From positions 1 to 6,902 of the forward strand of contig DASWNP010000038.1 of NCBI GenBank assembly GCA_036399175.1: a DNA stretch of 6,902 bases, written 5' to 3'. The stretch comes from DASWNP01 sp036399175. GTDB taxonomy: Bacteria; Acidobacteriota; Blastocatellia; Pyrinomonadales; Pyrinomonadaceae. The position numbers and the translations under genes were made by a program. Below, one piece after another: positions 6,062 to 6,902 of this stretch (position 1 is the stretch's first letter; each line of letters starts with the position of its first letter). Under the pieces are notes generated by a model that was not told where the DNA came from, made no database searches, and saw nothing but the letters and a program-made list of their open reading frames with translations.

Positions 6062-6902
6062 TCAACGCTTCCGCTCGTTCTTCTCGCTCATCGCGTTCGT
6101 CAGAATGTTTTGCATCGCGAGCGAGTTCGGCAGACCGAGCAGACTGTCGGGACTTAAGCCGAACGGCCCGCCCTCGGTGTTGGCCGCGAGCGTGATGCGG
6201 TCGCCCTGCGCGTAAGCGTAGGCCAGAGTCGGCGGCATCCCGGCGGCGGCGGCGAGCGCCCCCTTCTGACTTTCAGGCGCGCGCTCGGCCAACGAGCGAG
6301 CGACGGGCGCGAGGTCGTGATAGAGAATCGCGGAGAAGTTAACGCTGCCGTCCTCCGGCATCGTCTCTCTGAAGCGCGCCGAACGCAGGAGAGTATTGCC
6401 GGATTCGCGGTACTGCAAGGCGCGGCCGAGCAGTGCGCGGCTCGGCGTGACGACGAGGTAGCCGTTCGCAAAGGTGTAGTGCACTTCGAGTCCGAAGTCT
6501 GCCGAACGCAGGGTGTAAATTGTGCGCCCGCCTTCGGTCGTGTTGCCCCAGCTCAAGCCGCCCTTGCCGCTCAGCTTCGCCCAGGCGTTCAGCTTCTCGA
6601 CCACGCGCTCAAGCGAACCCTGCAAGTGCGCTTGGTCGTTCACCTCAAGAATCATCTTCCAGGAAGGGGTCGGGAGCAGCGGGCCGTCGATGGCGAAGGC
6701 GAACTCGCCGCCCAGAGGCGCGGCCAGGTCGCGCCTGATGTCGATGCCCTGCTGCGCTTCAATCTCGCGCAGTTGGCGGCGCAGATCGGGCTGCACCGTT
6801 TCGAGGAAGCCGAGCAAATCGTCAACCAGCAGCGCGGGTTCTTTGACGACGAAGGCGTTCGCCACGTTCGCCTCCGGCGAGACGAACTCAAGCGCGCCCA
6901 TC
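6062..6902 (-). CDS. C-terminal part of a hypothetical protein, possibly DUF3352-like
   Basis: The frame is open to the right edge, so the N-terminus is missing; the first visible ATG (6901) lies one base from the edge and need not be the start. About 280 residues are present. I recognise no enzyme motif. The style resembles large acidobacterial hypothetical proteins of the DUF3352 kind: GGEFAFAIDGPLLPTPSWKM (64-83 of the visible part), an amphipathic stretch LQGSLERVVEKLNAW, then alternating short strands such as GRTIYTL and NGYLVVTPS. There is no hydrophobic membrane segment in the visible part, and the tail is charged (SEKNERKR). It shares the strand of the ABC operon but is separated from it by two hairpins, so it is probably a separate transcription unit. 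The family assignment is tentative; the coding call is firm. Confidence 0.8.
   Translation of the reverse strand, partial: MGALEFVSPEANVANAFVVKEPALLVDDLLGFLETVQPDLRRQLREIEAQQGIDIRRDLAAPLGGEFAFAIDGPLLPTPSWKMILEVNDQAHLQGSLERVVEKLNAWAKLSGKGGLSWGNTTEGGRTIYTLRSADFGLEVHYTFANGYLVVTPSRALLGRALQYRESGNTLLRSARFRETMPEDGSVNFSAILYHDLAPVARSLAERAPESQKGALAAAAGMPPTLAYAYAQGDRITLAANTEGGPFGLSPDSLLGLPNSLAMQNILTNAMSEKNERKR

Noticed and set aside
1..6902. tRNA, rRNA, CRISPR array, insertion sequence or integrase
   Set aside because: No cloverleaf-like segment, ribosomal sequence, regular spaced repeats, terminal inverted repeats or transposase motifs were seen on either strand.

Overview
The window is GC-rich bacterial DNA, and every gene in it reads on the minus strand. 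From the left end it holds: (1) the first two genes of a periplasmic molybdenum aldehyde oxidoreductase operon of the PaoABC (YagTSR) type; (2) a stretch of about 670 bases with no intact gene, containing a decayed kinase-like gene and the leader of the pao operon; (3) a tightly overlapped four-gene ABC exporter operon in the order ATPase, permease, ATPase, permease; (4) a short spacer with two terminator-like hairpins and a third hairpin over a ribosome binding site; and (5) the C-terminal part of a protein of unknown function that enters from the right edge. The style of the hypothetical protein, the base composition and the ABC pairs suggest an acidobacterium, perhaps Blastocatellia. This is an impression from sequence style, not a proven placement.

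In the pao region, paoA ([2Fe-2S] subunit with a twin-arginine-like leader) overlaps paoB (FAD subunit with the four-cysteine insert that carries an extra [4Fe-4S] cluster in E. coli PaoB). paoB runs off the left edge. The molybdenum-binding paoC would be expected next, outside the window. Electrons from aldehyde oxidation at the molybdenum site would pass through PaoA and PaoB to an outside acceptor.

The ABC operon is one transcription unit by its geometry: 14-base, 4-base (ATGA) and 4-base (TTGA) overlaps join the four genes. Each ATPase is followed by its own six-span ABC-2 type permease, so the products could form two exporters or one mixed complex. The substrate cannot be read from the sequence. 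The mRNA leader can fold so that the first gene's Shine-Dalgarno sequence is paired, which suggests control of translation at the head of the operon.

No clearly new multi-gene system is visible. The observations most worth a second look are the ribosome-site hairpin, the paired two-exporter cassette, the kinase pseudogene with two compensating frame changes, and a repeated 12-mer plus a palindrome in the pao leader.
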